Positions 1-9,292 of a DNA stretch of 64,000 bases are shown here, piece after piece. Source of the DNA: Helicobacter suis (GTDB lineage: Bacteria; Campylobacterota; Campylobacteria; Campylobacterales; Helicobacteraceae); the NCBI RefSeq assembly GCF_902196125.1, contig NZ_CABIKG010000007.1, positions 1-64,000 of the forward strand, in the 5' to 3' direction. Each line of letters opens with the position of its first letter. Position 1 is the stretch's first letter. A program made the position numbers and the translations under genes. The notes under the pieces are model-generated. The model saw only the letters and a list, made by a program, of their open reading frames with translations, did no database searches and had not been told where the DNA came from.

Positions 1-206
1 CTTTTAGTGATGTCAAAGTTGCCCATATGCTTTAATACATATTGTCTAACCTTGCGCTCCTCTGCTTGGTCTCTCCACTCCCCAGCGTGTTTGCCTTTAT
101 GATGGATAAACGAATTTTTTGTTAAACGGGGAATGTGATCAGATTCTAAATTTGAGAGATCAACTGGCTTAGATCTAATTAGATTTGCTAGCTCCTCTTG
201 TGTCAT
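1..206 (-). CDS. Partial phage-type hypothetical protein (C-terminus outside window)
   Basis: An open frame enters from the left edge on the minus strand; 68 N-terminal residues are visible. It is rich in charged residues and contains a stretch HHKGKHAGEWRDQ. I place the start at the ATG at 206; an in-frame TTG at 224, just behind an AGGGGAG ribosome-binding-like run, is the other option, because a TAA closes the frame upstream of it. I do not recognise the family. The surrounding degraded sequence and the Mu-like relics near 48 kb suggest phage cargo, but that is inference. Confidence 0.45.
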   Translation of the reverse strand, partial: MTQEELANLIRSKPVDLSNLESDHIPRLTKNSFIHHKGKHAGEWRDQAEERKVRQYVLKHMGNFDITK

Positions 207-819
207 GTCTTCGGGTTGTTTCAAGTGCTCCCCTTATTAAATACTTCATCTTGGGGGAGGATACAGACAATCGCCTTAAAATGCGCTTAGCACCCACCGC
301 GCCAACAAGGCACGATCGCTAGTTTGGCATACTCTTGCTAGGGGCTTTAGGGCGCAAGTTGTAATTAACAAGGCCTACAATGCGGCTATTTTAAGCACCT
401 AACCTTTTGGCTAATGCCTTTTAATGGCTTGGCTAAAGCTAAGTACTTCACGGTATAAGTTACGAATTGTTAAATACTTTATTAGAAATAAAGGCTTACA
501 TGAATACCATTTGATCAATCTACACTTCACCAAGATAGTGAGGGGCGTTTGTTGGTGGTAGGGATTGGGTTTAAAACAAGAAAACCCCTTTTTCACCCCT
601 CTTTTTAATGCCTACAACCATAAAACCCCACCCCAAACTCTAGCCTAAAAAACCCTACTCCCTACAACTATTCACTACTACCACTTTAATGAATTATTAC
701 CACGCCCCCTTGCATAGAGGGGGTTTCTTGGTTTATTATTAAAGAGATAATTAGTCTTTCACCTAAGCAATTTGAAACAATTAAAAAATCATGTATCACA
801 AAACTAACCAACGCCTGAT
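207..819. other. Gene-free stretch holding decayed coding sequence
   Basis: No intact gene is visible. On the plus strand, short runs in shifting frames still read like protein: one at about 250-355, one ending with a TAA near 402, and one from about 523 that ends with a TAA near 609 (it contains DSEGRLLVVGIGF). Stops and frame changes separate them, so I read them as remains of one or two phage-type genes. The 61-residue minus frame at 411-596 lies opposite these and looks like a shadow. Confidence 0.4.
705..726 (+). terminator. Putative intrinsic terminator
   Basis: CCCCCT (705-710) can pair with AGGGGG (718-723) around a 7-nt loop, followed by TTTCTTGGTTT. The T-tract lies on the plus-strand side, so it would end transcription of the decayed plus-strand sequence rather than of miaA. 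Confidence 0.45.
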
Positions 820-1710
820 TCAATAGGCTAATCGTTTAAGGATTTCTTGTTTTAAAGACTGTTTGTCTAAAAGGATCACTTCTTTAAATTGGGAGCGATT
901 AAAAGTCATTTGCCGCTTGGCTAGCTGGCAGGTATGTATATAAATCATCTCATAGAGTTCTTGATAGGATAATTCACCTCTAAGATATTGCAAGCATTCC
1001 TTAGGCCCAATAGCCTTAAAAGGTTGGTGTTTAGTGCCATATTTATTAACTAAGCCTTTAATTTCCTCTACTATACCCTGATTAAGCATAGTCTTAGTGC
1101 GTTTGGCAATATTAGCGTGTAATTTAGTTTTATCCATACAGAGCCCATAAACTTTAATTGGGTATTTGAAAGGAATTTTAGGATGGGCTTTAAAGTAGGC
1201 ACTAGGGGGCATATGGGTTGTTAAATAAATTTTAAGCCCCTGTGTGATGCGATAAGTATCCTTAGCATAGGAGGCGTATTCTGAATCAATGCGTGTTAAA
1301 AAGGCATGGGGGTGATCTATCTTAGCAATTTGTCTTTGAATCTCTTGCTCTTGTTGCTTGCTTAAGCTAGGCATAGGGCTTAACCCATCTATCAGTGCTT
1401 TTAGATAAAAAGAACTCCCCCCCACTAGTAAAAGCTTTTTTTTAGTTGTGGTGGCTATAGCCCTTTGTACCTCTTGTTTAAAAACTTGGGCGTTGTTTTT
1501 TTGATCAATTTGTAAAATATCAATGCCATAGTGTTTAACACAAGCCAAATCCTCTAAGCTAGGTTTGGCTGCTGCAATGTTGATCTCTTTATACACACTC
1601 AAAGAATCTAAAGATACAATTTCAGCATCTAAAATTTGTGCCAACTCTAAAGCTAGATCACTCTTGCCACTGCCACTAGGGCCAATAATAGCTAGAAGGG
1701 TGGGTATCAA
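820..1710 (-). CDS. miaA: tRNA dimethylallyltransferase
   Basis: MiaA transfers a dimethylallyl group to N6 of A37 in tRNAs that read codons starting with U. The protein has 296 residues, the usual size. The P-loop GPSGSGKS lies at about residues 10-17, followed by the DSLSVY and AAAKPS motifs that bind tRNA and prenyl donor in this family. The start at 1710 overlaps the rsfS stop by four bases, so it is the last gene of a tight minus-strand operon nikR-nadD-rsfS-miaA. No terminator is obvious right after its stop. Confidence 0.95.
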   Translation of the reverse strand: MIPTLLAIIGPSGSGKSDLALELAQILDAEIVSLDSLSVYKEINIAAAKPSLEDLACVKHYGIDILQIDQKNNAQVFKQEVQRAIATTTKKKLLLVGGSSFYLKALIDGLSPMPSLSKQQEQEIQRQIAKIDHPHAFLTRIDSEYASYAKDTYRITQGLKIYLTTHMPPSAYFKAHPKIPFKYPIKVYGLCMDKTKLHANIAKRTKTMLNQGIVEEIKGLVNKYGTKHQPFKAIGPKECLQYLRGELSYQELYEMIYIHTCQLAKRQMTFNRSQFKEVILLDKQSLKQEILKRLAY

Positions 1711-2033
1711 GTGGGATTATTATAGGTTTTTAAAAAGCCCTCTAAATCAAAGCGCTTCCGATACACCTCTGTAAAGACATGAATGATCAAATCGCCTAAA
1801 TCAAGAATGATCCACTCCTCATTTTCAGCATCTATGGCATAAAACTTTTCACCCAAAGGTTTAAGGCTTGTTTTTAAATGATCTAAAAGGGATAGAGCAT
1901 GTTTGCCCACTAGTGCGGTAGCGATGATGACATAATCTGTAATGTAATTTTGCTCGCATAGATCAAAAACTACAATATCTGTAGCTTTTTTATCCTCTAA
2001 AAGGGTAGCAATTCTAGCAATTCTAGTAGGCAT
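1707..2033 (-). CDS. rsfS: Ribosomal silencing factor RsfS
   Basis: RsfS binds ribosomal protein L14 and keeps 50S subunits from joining 30S when nutrients are short. The 108-residue frame has the family landmarks: ATDIVVFDL near the N-terminus, YVIIATAL in the middle and WIILDLGDLIIHVF towards the end. It overlaps nadD upstream by 11 bases and miaA downstream by four, which fits translational coupling. The pairing with nadD is common in bacteria, where the two are often co-transcribed. Confidence 0.93.
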   Translation of the reverse strand: MPTRIARIATLLEDKKATDIVVFDLCEQNYITDYVIIATALVGKHALSLLDHLKTSLKPLGEKFYAIDAENEEWIILDLGDLIIHVFTEVYRKRFDLEGFLKTYNNPT

Positions 2034-2601
2034 GGATCTCCTTAAAGGTCTGCAATACGCGGCTTTGTAGCATATGGGGTAGATGCTGTGGGATTTGGTG
2101 TTTGTGTAATAGTTCTCTAATTTTGGTAGATGAAATAGGGCAAGTGATGTGTTCTAAGGACATGGGTATGAACTTAAAATCAGGGGGCGGGTTTAAAGTA
2201 TAACCCTTGCGCTCAATAATGACAAATTCTACTAGCTCTTTTAATTCTGTATACCCCTCCCAGAGACTTAACCCTGCTACATTATCCGCACCGATTAAAA
2301 AGTAAAGTTTGTTGGGGGTGAATTTTTCATGAAAATAGCGCACACTCTCAATACTAGGCACGGGTCTTTTTTGTTTGATTTCAAAATCATGGACTTGTAC
2401 TTTAGCTAAATCTTTTAAGAGTTCTTGCATCCATAGTAAGCGTTGATTAGGGGCAAAGCATGGGCTTTTTTTAAAAGGATTTTGATAAGCCACCAGCACA
2501 AAGAGGCGATCTACTTTTAAAGTTTGTAGAGTCTGGTAAATAACTTCTAGGTGGGCGATATGGGGCGGATCAAAACTCCCACCATATAAAGCAATATCCA
2601 C
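2023..2601 (-). CDS. nadD: Nicotinate-nucleotide adenylyltransferase
   Basis: NadD makes deamido-NAD from nicotinate mononucleotide and ATP in NAD synthesis. The 192-residue protein begins with the nucleotidyltransferase signature GGSFDPPHIAH (the HxxH-type ATP site) and carries the second conserved motif ISSTKIREL at about residues 155-163. Length is normal for the family. It starts eight bases after the nikR stop and overlaps rsfS. nikR followed by nadD is also how I recall H. pylori being arranged. Confidence 0.95.
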   Translation of the reverse strand: MDIALYGGSFDPPHIAHLEVIYQTLQTLKVDRLFVLVAYQNPFKKSPCFAPNQRLLWMQELLKDLAKVQVHDFEIKQKRPVPSIESVRYFHEKFTPNKLYFLIGADNVAGLSLWEGYTELKELVEFVIIERKGYTLNPPPDFKFIPMSLEHITCPISSTKIRELLHKHQIPQHLPHMLQSRVLQTFKEIHAY

Positions 2602-2609
2602 AGGCCAAC

Positions 2610-3059
2610 CTAAGTATTTTGCTCAAAACTAGAGGCTTTAGTGAGTTTAGAAAATTTCACGCCCTTTAATCCTCCAATTTCTAAATGTAAGTGCATGATG
2701 TCTGCGGGTTTGCCTCTTAAAATAATGGTCTCTAAGCAATTATTGGCATTTAAATGCACATGGGTAGTACACAAAATACTAATATGGCTTTCATGCTGGA
2801 TATCAATCATTCTTTGGTTAAGTTCGCGTTGGTGGTGATCATAAATAATCACCAACACAGCCACCGTCAAACCGCCATTTACCTCAGATGTTTGTTCCTT
2901 AGACCAGCTATCTTCTACCAGCCGTTCGCGGATCATATCCCGCACTAACTCCGAACGAGAAGAATAACCATTTCTAATAATGCGGTTATCTAACTCGTCT
3001 AAAAGATTTTGTTGCAAAGAGACCGAAAACCTAATGATGGCATCTTCTCTATGTTCCAT
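2610..3059 (-). CDS. nikR: Nickel-responsive transcriptional regulator NikR
   Basis: NikR is a ribbon-helix-helix repressor/activator that senses nickel and, in H. pylori, controls urease, nickel uptake and iron genes. Residues 8-50 form the DNA-binding ribbon-helix-helix. The C-terminal ACT-like domain keeps all four nickel ligands expected of the family: His89, His100, His102 and Cys108, one position shifted from the H. pylori numbering. Length is 149 residues. It opens the nikR-nadD-rsfS-miaA run. The 54 bases upstream to lgt are AT-rich, but I cannot identify a NikR operator with confidence. Confidence 0.96.
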   Translation of the reverse strand: MEHREDAIIRFSVSLQQNLLDELDNRIIRNGYSSRSELVRDMIRERLVEDSWSKEQTSEVNGGLTVAVLVIIYDHHQRELNQRMIDIQHESHISILCTTHVHLNANNCLETIILRGKPADIMHLHLEIGGLKGVKFSKLTKASSFEQNT

Positions 3060-3113
3060 GTAATCCTTTCCATGTAACCCTTATTTTAAGATTAAGCCCG
3101 CATTCTAGCGCAA

Positions 3114-3965
3114 TTAAGCAGATTTAGCAAGAGTTGGAGTGGTGCGGGCAATATAGAGCCATAAAAGCGATGAAACAAGCACCATAGCAAAACTTAAAAG
3201 TTGTCCCATGCTTAAATGCCCTGCGTAATAACCTAGTTGGGCATCTGGTTGACGGTAATATTCAGCACAAAAGCGCGCAACCGCATAAGCAAATCCATAA
3301 ACCACCATGAGCATGCCATGTACCTTTGTAAAAGAGCGCGCTAAATGCACCACAATAAAAACACAAAACCCTTCTAAGAAGGCTTCAATTAGCTGGCTAG
3401 GGTAGCGTAAAGCGCCATTAACCACAATGCCTATAGATTTTCCAAAAGTATCCCCGGGAGGCACCACGCGCCCAAAAAGCTCTTGGTTTAAAAAATTACC
3501 AATACGCCCCAAAACATAAGCCAAAGGTAAACTCACCGCAATAAGGTCTAAATAGATTAAAAAGTTTTGCTTTTTAACTTTACTAAAAATCCATGAGGCA
3601 ACTAAAAAACCTATTAAGCCTCCGTGATAACTCATGCCTCTAATGCCAATAAATTCCCCCTCATAAAAAGGGTTAAAAATTTGCCAAGGGGATTTAAGAT
3701 AATAAAGCGTATTAGGATCGTAGATTAAAATATAACCCAGTCTTGCGCCTAAAATCACTCCCAATTCTGCATAGAGAAAATAGCTCTCAAAATTAGCCTT
3801 TGAAATAGGAAAACGATTAGGATCTGTTTTTAAAGCCCGCAAGGCCAAAGTAAGGGCTAATAATAAAGCCCCTACATAGGCTAAACCATACCAATGCACA
3901 GGGATATTAAAGAAAGTAAAAGCCACAGGGCTAAAGTGGGTGTAAATTTCATTCCAATAACTCAT
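3114..3965 (-). CDS. lgt: Prolipoprotein diacylglyceryl transferase
   Basis: Lgt attaches diacylglycerol to the lipobox cysteine of prolipoproteins at the inner membrane. The 283-residue protein has about seven hydrophobic segments and the family signature GRIGNFLNQELFGR at about residues 154-167, plus the earlier HGG motif in MSYHGGLIGF. Its start overlaps the upstream pseudouridine synthase gene by 17 bases. Several lipoproteins in this window (39175, 39829, 43341) would be its substrates. Confidence 0.95.
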   Translation of the reverse strand: MSYWNEIYTHFSPVAFTFFNIPVHWYGLAYVGALLLALTLALRALKTDPNRFPISKANFESYFLYAELGVILGARLGYILIYDPNTLYYLKSPWQIFNPFYEGEFIGIRGMSYHGGLIGFLVASWIFSKVKKQNFLIYLDLIAVSLPLAYVLGRIGNFLNQELFGRVVPPGDTFGKSIGIVVNGALRYPSQLIEAFLEGFCVFIVVHLARSFTKVHGMLMVVYGFAYAVARFCAEYYRQPDAQLGYYAGHLSMGQLLSFAMVLVSSLLWLYIARTTPTLAKSA

Positions 3966-4701
3966 TAAACTCCTTAAAATGGGGCGGAATGGGGGCGCTA
4001 AAGTTGTGCTCTAAAAGCGCTAATTTATAAGCATGTAGAAAAAAATGAGGGTTGGGCGATCCTGCATAAATAACATCGCCTACAATGGGGTGGCCTATAT
4101 GGCTTAGGTGTGCTCTAATTTGGTGGGTGATTCCAGTTTCAATCACAACCTTTAAAAGCGTTTGTTGCTTTGTGTAATAGATTGGATAAACATGTGTAAT
4201 AGCTGGTTTGCCTTTTAAATCTACAAAGGTTTTTACAAAACCCTTATTAAAGTGAATGTGATTAGTGCGCACACTTAAAGGCTGTGTGAGTGTTTTTGGC
4301 TCTTTAAGCTCCCCCTCTATTAAAGCTAAATACTCTTTATAAACCTCTCTTTTTTTAAAAGCAAGCAAAGCTTTTGTGTAAAATGTAGCTTGTGCGAGTA
4401 AAAGAAGGCCACTAGTGGGTTTATCTAGGCGGTGTAAGAGTTTATAGGGTTTGTACTGCTTTTTTAAGGTGTAGCTATCTATATGGGTGGCTTTATTTAA
4501 AACTAATAGTTCTTTATCTTGATAAAGTACATCTGTTTTTAAACACTCTTTTAGCTGAAAATGCGTCTCTAAGGGAAATTTTTGGCGCGCTAGGGTTAGT
4601 CTCTTTCCTTGCAAGCTCACTAATCCCATGTCAATGTATTTTTTAGCCTGTTTATGAGAAATATTGAGATTTTTAGCTAAGATTTTATAGGCCTCAAGCA
4701 T
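3949..4701 (-). CDS. RluA/RluD-family RNA pseudouridine synthase
   Basis: This enzyme isomerises specific uridines in rRNA or tRNA; the exact target cannot be read from the sequence. An S4-like RNA-binding stretch occupies the first 50 residues. The catalytic motif HRLDKPTSGLLLL, with the invariant aspartate, is at about residues 90-102. The later RAHLSHIGHPIVGD segment is also typical of RluA enzymes. At 250 residues it is at the short end of the family. It overlaps waaA by eight bases and lgt by 17, in an order I recall from H. pylori (HP0955-HP0957). Confidence 0.88.
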   Translation of the reverse strand: MLEAYKILAKNLNISHKQAKKYIDMGLVSLQGKRLTLARQKFPLETHFQLKECLKTDVLYQDKELLVLNKATHIDSYTLKKQYKPYKLLHRLDKPTSGLLLLAQATFYTKALLAFKKREVYKEYLALIEGELKEPKTLTQPLSVRTNHIHFNKGFVKTFVDLKGKPAITHVYPIYYTKQQTLLKVVIETGITHQIRAHLSHIGHPIVGDVIYAGSPNPHFFLHAYKLALLEHNFSAPIPPHFKEFNELLE

Positions 4702-5842
4702 GAATCTCTTCTACTAATTCTTCTAAGCTATGATTTTGTGTGTTGATATAGCTAGGTTTTAAACGCACATGGGTGGCTAGAGTGCTGGCTAGGTCTTTAG
4801 CCTCTATTTTGGTGTAGTTTTGCACATAGGCAAAAAGGGCTTCTTGGTTGAAGATATAGGGTCCGGTAATAAGCTTAGTTTTAAAAAAGGCAGGCTCAAT
4901 TGGATTATGTCCCCCTAGTGGCACAAAAGATCCGCCTAAGATCACCACATCTGCTAGAGCATAAAAATCATTTAAAACCCCTAAAACATCTAAAAGTACA
5001 ATGCGCTCATTCCAATTAAGCCCGCTAGATAGAGAAGTAAAACCGGTTGTATGCTCTAGTAGTGTTTTAACTTCTTTAAATCGTTCAGGGTGTCTAGGGG
5101 CGATGAGTAATTTAGAATGCATATCTTTAAGGGCTAAAAAGGCCTTTAAAATCAAAGCTTCTTCACTAGGGTGGGTACTAGCGGCTAAAAAAAGAGTACT
5201 TTGAGGTTTAGTATAGTGTTTAGAGAGGCGCGGTAAATTAAAGATTTTTAGATTGGGAAAAATAGAGATATGCAGCGCCCCTAGTGATTTAAGCCGTTTT
5301 TTATCAGTTAGACTTTGGGCATAGATATAATCAACTTGTTTAAAGAGTTGGGCATAAAACCATTTAAATTGTTGGTAGCGTTTGTAAGAATGCGAGGAAA
5401 TGCGCGCATTAATCAAAAAGGTTTTAGCCCCCACTTTTCTAGCTAAGCCAAATACGCTATACCACAATTCTGCCTCCGTAACCACTAAGGCTTTTAAACC
5501 GGTTAAATCTTTTTGCCACAAGTACAACAAAGTCTCAAAAAGTAAAAAACGCACCTGCATTTTAGGGTAATTACTCGCAATTTTACATGCTAGATCGTAG
5601 CCGGTTTGGGTAGTTGTGGTGAGTAAAATAGGGGTGGTTGTGAAGTGTTGCAAAAGCCTCTCTAAAGATTTGATCTCTCCAAAAGAGCAGGCATGAAACC
5701 ACAAACTAGGCTTAAAATCTAAAGCATGGCCTTTGGCTAAAAAGCGCGCTTTAAGCGAATGTTTGTATTTATCTTTTAGACTAAATAAGCCCAAAAAGGG
5801 CATAGCTAAAATATGCCCTAAGGCAAGCAAGCTAAGATACAC
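4694..5842 (-). CDS. waaA: 3-deoxy-D-manno-octulosonic acid (Kdo) transferase
   Basis: WaaA adds Kdo to the lipid A precursor at the inner face of the cytoplasmic membrane. The 382-residue protein starts with one hydrophobic anchor segment, then a GT-B fold. The acceptor-side EAELW motif (about residue 132) holds the presumed catalytic Glu, and the donor-binding signature GGSFVPLGGHNPIEPA lies at about residues 305-320. It ends inside the pseudouridine synthase gene, and 21 bases separate its start from the upstream gene. Confidence 0.94.
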   Translation of the reverse strand: MYLSLLALGHILAMPFLGLFSLKDKYKHSLKARFLAKGHALDFKPSLWFHACSFGEIKSLERLLQHFTTTPILLTTTTQTGYDLACKIASNYPKMQVRFLLFETLLYLWQKDLTGLKALVVTEAELWYSVFGLARKVGAKTFLINARISSHSYKRYQQFKWFYAQLFKQVDYIYAQSLTDKKRLKSLGALHISIFPNLKIFNLPRLSKHYTKPQSTLFLAASTHPSEEALILKAFLALKDMHSKLLIAPRHPERFKEVKTLLEHTTGFTSLSSGLNWNERIVLLDVLGVLNDFYALADVVILGGSFVPLGGHNPIEPAFFKTKLITGPYIFNQEALFAYVQNYTKIEAKDLASTLATHVRLKPSYINTQNHSLEELVEEIHA

Positions 5843-5863
5843 CGTCTTAAAAACGCTAAAACC

Positions 5864-6598
5864 TTAAGAAATTTTAACTAATTCTTGAGTCTGTTTTGAA
5901 TCCACATATAAAATCCGCCCGCAGTGAGGGCAGGTTAGAATATCGCTACTGTTTAAAATCTCTGCATAAGTACGATCATTAATCCGGATAAAACACCCAC
6001 CGCAAGCTTGTTTTTTCACAGAAACCACGCAAGTATTACCCGCCCAGCGGCGAATCCTTTCATAAAAGGCGATGAGTTTGTGATCCATTTTTAAAGTCAA
6101 TTCTTGTTTTTGTTGCAAGATTTGTTGTTGGCGCGCTTTGAGTTCTGCGGTATCTGTCTCTACCTTTTTTTCTAAATCCCCCACTTGTTGTTCTAGTTCT
6201 AATAAAGCGTTGCTAATCATGGCTTGTTGTTTGTTCTTTTGCTCAATTTCATTTTGTAGCCGTTCAATTTCTTTATTGGCTTGGTTGGCTCTTTCCTTAG
6301 TGATGTCTTCTTCAATCCCTAAAGAGCGCAATTCGCGTTCAGATTTAACCTGAGAAATCTTTTTTTGGATACCATCAACTTTGATATTGGTTTCATGTAA
6401 CATCTGTTCGTTCTTTTGGATTTGTAAATTCAAAGCTACCTTTTCCTCTTCTAGCAAAGTTAACTCGGCTTGTTTTTTATGCTTAAGAGCAATGGTTTTA
6501 TCCAGATCAGCGCATTTGGCTTTGATCAAAGGTTCTAGGGCTTGCATGTCTTTATCTAATTGAGAAATTTGGATTAATTGGGCTAAATGGGTGTTCAT
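5864..6598 (-). CDS. Coiled-coil zinc-ribbon protein (HP0958-type, flagellar/RpoN chaperone)
   Basis: This is the epsilonproteobacterial counterpart of HP0958, a protein reported to stabilise sigma-54 (RpoN) and to affect flagellin mRNA. It has about 170 residues of long, Glu/Gln/Lys-rich coiled coil, then a C4 zinc ribbon: CGGC near residue 201 and CPHC about 25 residues later. I use the ATG at 6598 rather than the longest frame from 6646, since the 16 extra residues are hydrophobic, out of character, and encoded inside the Nif3 gene. The chosen start gives 244 residues, near the family length. Confidence 0.86.
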   Translation of the reverse strand: MNTHLAQLIQISQLDKDMQALEPLIKAKCADLDKTIALKHKKQAELTLLEEEKVALNLQIQKNEQMLHETNIKVDGIQKKISQVKSERELRSLGIEEDITKERANQANKEIERLQNEIEQKNKQQAMISNALLELEQQVGDLEKKVETDTAELKARQQQILQQKQELTLKMDHKLIAFYERIRRWAGNTCVVSVKKQACGGCFIRINDRTYAEILNSSDILTCPHCGRILYVDSKQTQELVKIS

Positions 6599-6599
6599 G

Positions 6600-7355
6600 T
6601 TAAACCTTAAGAATAAATGGATTTTTTGAGTTAAGTAGTTTAACACACTTTGGTTTAGTTTGTGCCAAATAGGGTTGTAGTAAGTTTTCTAACAGGGGCG
6701 CAAAATATTTTTCACTTTCATAATGCGGGGTATTTAAAAGGCTAATGCCCATGCTTAAGGCGTACATGGCATCGTGGTATTTAACATCACCTGTAATAAG
6801 GCATAAATTATTTAACGCCTCTTGGAGTTGGTACAGATAAGAACAGCCCGATCCGCATATAACCGCTACTTTTGTGATTAAATCATTTCCCTTAACAAAC
6901 TCTAAATAAGATAGGTTTAATTTGGCTTGTATATGACTGGCCAATGTCTCTAAAGAAATGGGCTCAATACTGCCTATCAAAGCCATACCCTGCTCATGTA
7001 GATTGTTAAAACCTAGAATGCGCGCAAAATGGGCGTTAAGGTGGGTTTTATCAAAATTAGTGTGCATAGCCACTAGCGCACAAGATTTTTCTAAGAGTTT
7101 GGAGGCAATATTGGCAGGATAAAAGGCGGGATTAAAAGTTTTAATGGGTTTAAAAAATAAAGGGTGGTGGGTTAGAATGATCGTTTTTTCCGGTACTTCT
7201 CTAGCGATGTCTAAGGTAGCCTCTAAAGCAATGGCGATATTTTCATAGCTATTCTCAAAGCTACCCAAATTTAAACCGCTATTATCCCAAGATTCTTGTA
7301 AATCAAAGGGGGAAAGTTGGTTTAAAAAGTTGTATAAAACTTTAAGGTTTAACAT
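6600..7355 (-). CDS. Nif3-like dinuclear metal-centre protein (DUF34)
   Basis: Members of the Nif3/DUF34 family bind two metal ions; some have GTP cyclohydrolase I-type activity, but the role in Helicobacter is not settled. The 251-residue frame has the early metal motif THHPLFF at about residues 61-67, an AMHTNFD stretch near 97, and a C-terminal [11 protein letters not shown] motif whose Asp and His complete the site. It overlaps glyQ by seven bases. Order and size agree with HP0959 as I recall it. Confidence 0.9.
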   Translation of the reverse strand: MLNLKVLYNFLNQLSPFDLQESWDNSGLNLGSFENSYENIAIALEATLDIAREVPEKTIILTHHPLFFKPIKTFNPAFYPANIASKLLEKSCALVAMHTNFDKTHLNAHFARILGFNNLHEQGMALIGSIEPISLETLASHIQAKLNLSYLEFVKGNDLITKVAVICGSGCSYLYQLQEALNNLCLITGDVKYHDAMYALSMGISLLNTPHYESEKYFAPLLENLLQPYLAQTKPKCVKLLNSKNPFILKV

Positions 7356-8233
7356 AAGGCTCGTTTAGTGCGATCTTGTTCTTGTTCTTTATATAAAAGA
7401 GCGCAGGCCTTAGCTAGTTCGCGGATTTTTAAAATACATTCTTGGCGTTTAGCAACAGATAGGGCTTTTCTAGCATCTAGCACATTAAAAAAATGCGTAC
7501 TTAACATCACAAAATCATAAGCCACTAAGGGTAATTTTTGCTCTAAGCAATGTTTGGCCTCTGCTTGGTTTTTTAAAAACATTTCTGTGAGAAAATCTAG
7601 GCTAGCATGGGTAAAATGGTAGTGGCTAAATTCATATTCGCTTTCTAAATGCACGGCTTTATAATAAAGGGGCTTATTATCCTTAAAAGTCCAGATAATA
7701 TCTAAAATAGAATCAACCTTTTGGATATAAGTGGCTAAGCGCTCCACTCCATAGGTAATTTCAATAGGCGTTGGATAACAAGCTAACCCCCCTACTTGTT
7801 GGAAATAGGTAAACTGTGTAATTTCCATGCCATCTAGCCACACCTCCCAACCCAGTCCCCAAGCCCCTAAAGTAGGTGATTCCCAATTATCTTCAACAAA
7901 ACGCACATCATGTTTACTAAAATCAATCCCTAAAGCCTGCAGGCTTTGTAAATAAATCTCTTGGATATTTTTAGGGCTTGGCTTGATGAGAACTTGAAAC
8001 TGGTAATAACTGCCCAAGCGGTTAGGGTTTTGCCCATAGCGCCCATCTGTAGGCCGCCTAGAAGGTGCAACATAAGCCACACTCCAAGGGCTACTATCTA
8101 AACTTCTTAAAAGAGTGGCGGGGTGAAAGGTCCCTGCGCCTGCGGGAATATCATAAGGTTGTAATAAAATACAGCCCTGCTTGTGCCAAAAACTTTGCAG
8201 TTCTAATAAAATATCTGAAAAGGTCAGCATCAA
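7349..8233 (-). CDS. glyQ: Glycine--tRNA ligase alpha subunit
   Basis: GlyQ is the catalytic subunit of the heterotetrameric class II glycyl-tRNA synthetase and forms Gly-AMP. The 294-residue frame has the typical start [17 protein letters not shown] and the [18 protein letters not shown] core. The length matches the family. The beta subunit gene, glyS, is encoded separately at 15164-17239, beyond the metal efflux genes. Six bases separate it from gpsA upstream. Confidence 0.97.
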   Translation of the reverse strand: MMLTFSDILLELQSFWHKQGCILLQPYDIPAGAGTFHPATLLRSLDSSPWSVAYVAPSRRPTDGRYGQNPNRLGSYYQFQVLIKPSPKNIQEIYLQSLQALGIDFSKHDVRFVEDNWESPTLGAWGLGWEVWLDGMEITQFTYFQQVGGLACYPTPIEITYGVERLATYIQKVDSILDIIWTFKDNKPLYYKAVHLESEYEFSHYHFTHASLDFLTEMFLKNQAEAKHCLEQKLPLVAYDFVMLSTHFFNVLDARKALSVAKRQECILKIRELAKACALLYKEQEQDRTKRALC

Positions 8234-8239
8234 AATCCT

Positions 8240-9172
8240 TTAGCGTTTGATTAGAGCCGTCATGCTCTCTAAAGGATTTTTACCCTCTAAGAGCAAATCT
8301 AATTCTTTAGCAATGGGGGCATGGATATTCTCATGGGTGGCAATTTCTACAATGGCCTTTGTTGTTTTAATCCCCTCAGCCACTTCTTGTAATTCCTCTA
8401 CAATGCTAGCTAGACTCTTATACTGTGCTAAACCCAGCCCTACGCGGTAATTGCGCGAGAGTAAAGAATTAGCGGTTAAAAATAAATCCCCAGCCCCTGA
8501 GAGTCCTAAAAAAGTTTCTAGCTTGCCTCCAAAATGCACCCCAAAGCGACTCATTTCTACCAGTCCACGCGATAAAAGAGAGGCCTTAGCCCCTTGCCCT
8601 AATTCTAACCCATCACACACCCCACCGGCAATAGCAATGACATTTTTATAAGCCCCAGCAATTTCGCCTCCTCTAATATCATCTTGCACATAAGAGCGTA
8701 TAAAGGCGGGGAGTTGTTGTGCAAAAGTGTGGGCTAGAGTGGGGTTATTAGAGTGAATGGCTAGAGCACATGGCAAACTTGCCATGATCTCCTTAGCAAA
8801 GCTAGGCCCAGCTAGAAAACATAGATTGTCTATAGGAATAAAATGTGTGGCTATATCGCTTACAAAACACCCCCCAATTTCTATTCCCTTAGAGGCTATT
8901 AAAACCTTAGCCGTATAAGGTAAATTTGCCTGTTCAAACCAAGCGCGCAGATGCTGTACACTAATGGCCACTACGAAAAGATCGGCTAATAAACCCTTGT
9001 GTGCTGCACACTGCAAAATTGGATCATGCCCTTTGAGTACAAGCCCTTTATTTAAAGGCATAAGTAGGGTTGTCAAATCGCGGCGCGAGACAATTTTTGT
9101 GGGGTTTTTATGCGCTAGGGCAAATGCTAAGGCCCTCCCCCAAGCCCCTCCTCCAAAAACCGTAATCTCCAT
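8240..9172 (-). CDS. gpsA: Glycerol-3-phosphate dehydrogenase [NAD(P)+]
   Basis: GpsA reduces dihydroxyacetone phosphate to sn-glycerol 3-phosphate for phospholipid synthesis. The nucleotide-binding [10 protein letters not shown] is at residues 7-16, the substrate-site region AGPSFAKE near 137-144, and the catalytic Lys in [11 protein letters not shown] near 185. Length is 310 residues, usual for the enzyme. It is the first gene of the gpsA-glyQ-Nif3 run; the IS605-type scar lies just upstream. Confidence 0.96.
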   Translation of the reverse strand: MEITVFGGGAWGRALAFALAHKNPTKIVSRRDLTTLLMPLNKGLVLKGHDPILQCAAHKGLLADLFVVAISVQHLRAWFEQANLPYTAKVLIASKGIEIGGCFVSDIATHFIPIDNLCFLAGPSFAKEIMASLPCALAIHSNNPTLAHTFAQQLPAFIRSYVQDDIRGGEIAGAYKNVIAIAGGVCDGLELGQGAKASLLSRGLVEMSRFGVHFGGKLETFLGLSGAGDLFLTANSLLSRNYRVGLGLAQYKSLASIVEELQEVAEGIKTTKAIVEIATHENIHAPIAKELDLLLEGKNPLESMTALIKR

Positions 9173-9270
9173 CTAGTTCCTTATATAAAGAATGCATTTT
9201 AACATGTTTAAGACTCTCTTGCAGAAATCCCACTCGTCTTTAGGGGGTGGAATAAAACCATTATTCCCGC

Positions 9271-9290
9271 TATTTTGTGGTACAATACCC
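9271..9290 (+). promoter_or_regulatory. Promoter-like block of IS605-type scar 1
   Basis: TTTTGTGGTACAATACC carries an extended -10 (TGG followed by TACAAT at 9281-9286). The same block, with small changes, sits at the same place in the other two scars (minus strand near 43680 and 62045). Transcription would start near 9293, just before the folded region. Confidence 0.5.
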
Positions 9291-9292
9291 GC

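Noticed and set aside
411-596. 61-residue minus-strand frame
   Set aside because: No ribosome site, odd composition, and it lies opposite plus-strand frames that read more like decayed protein.
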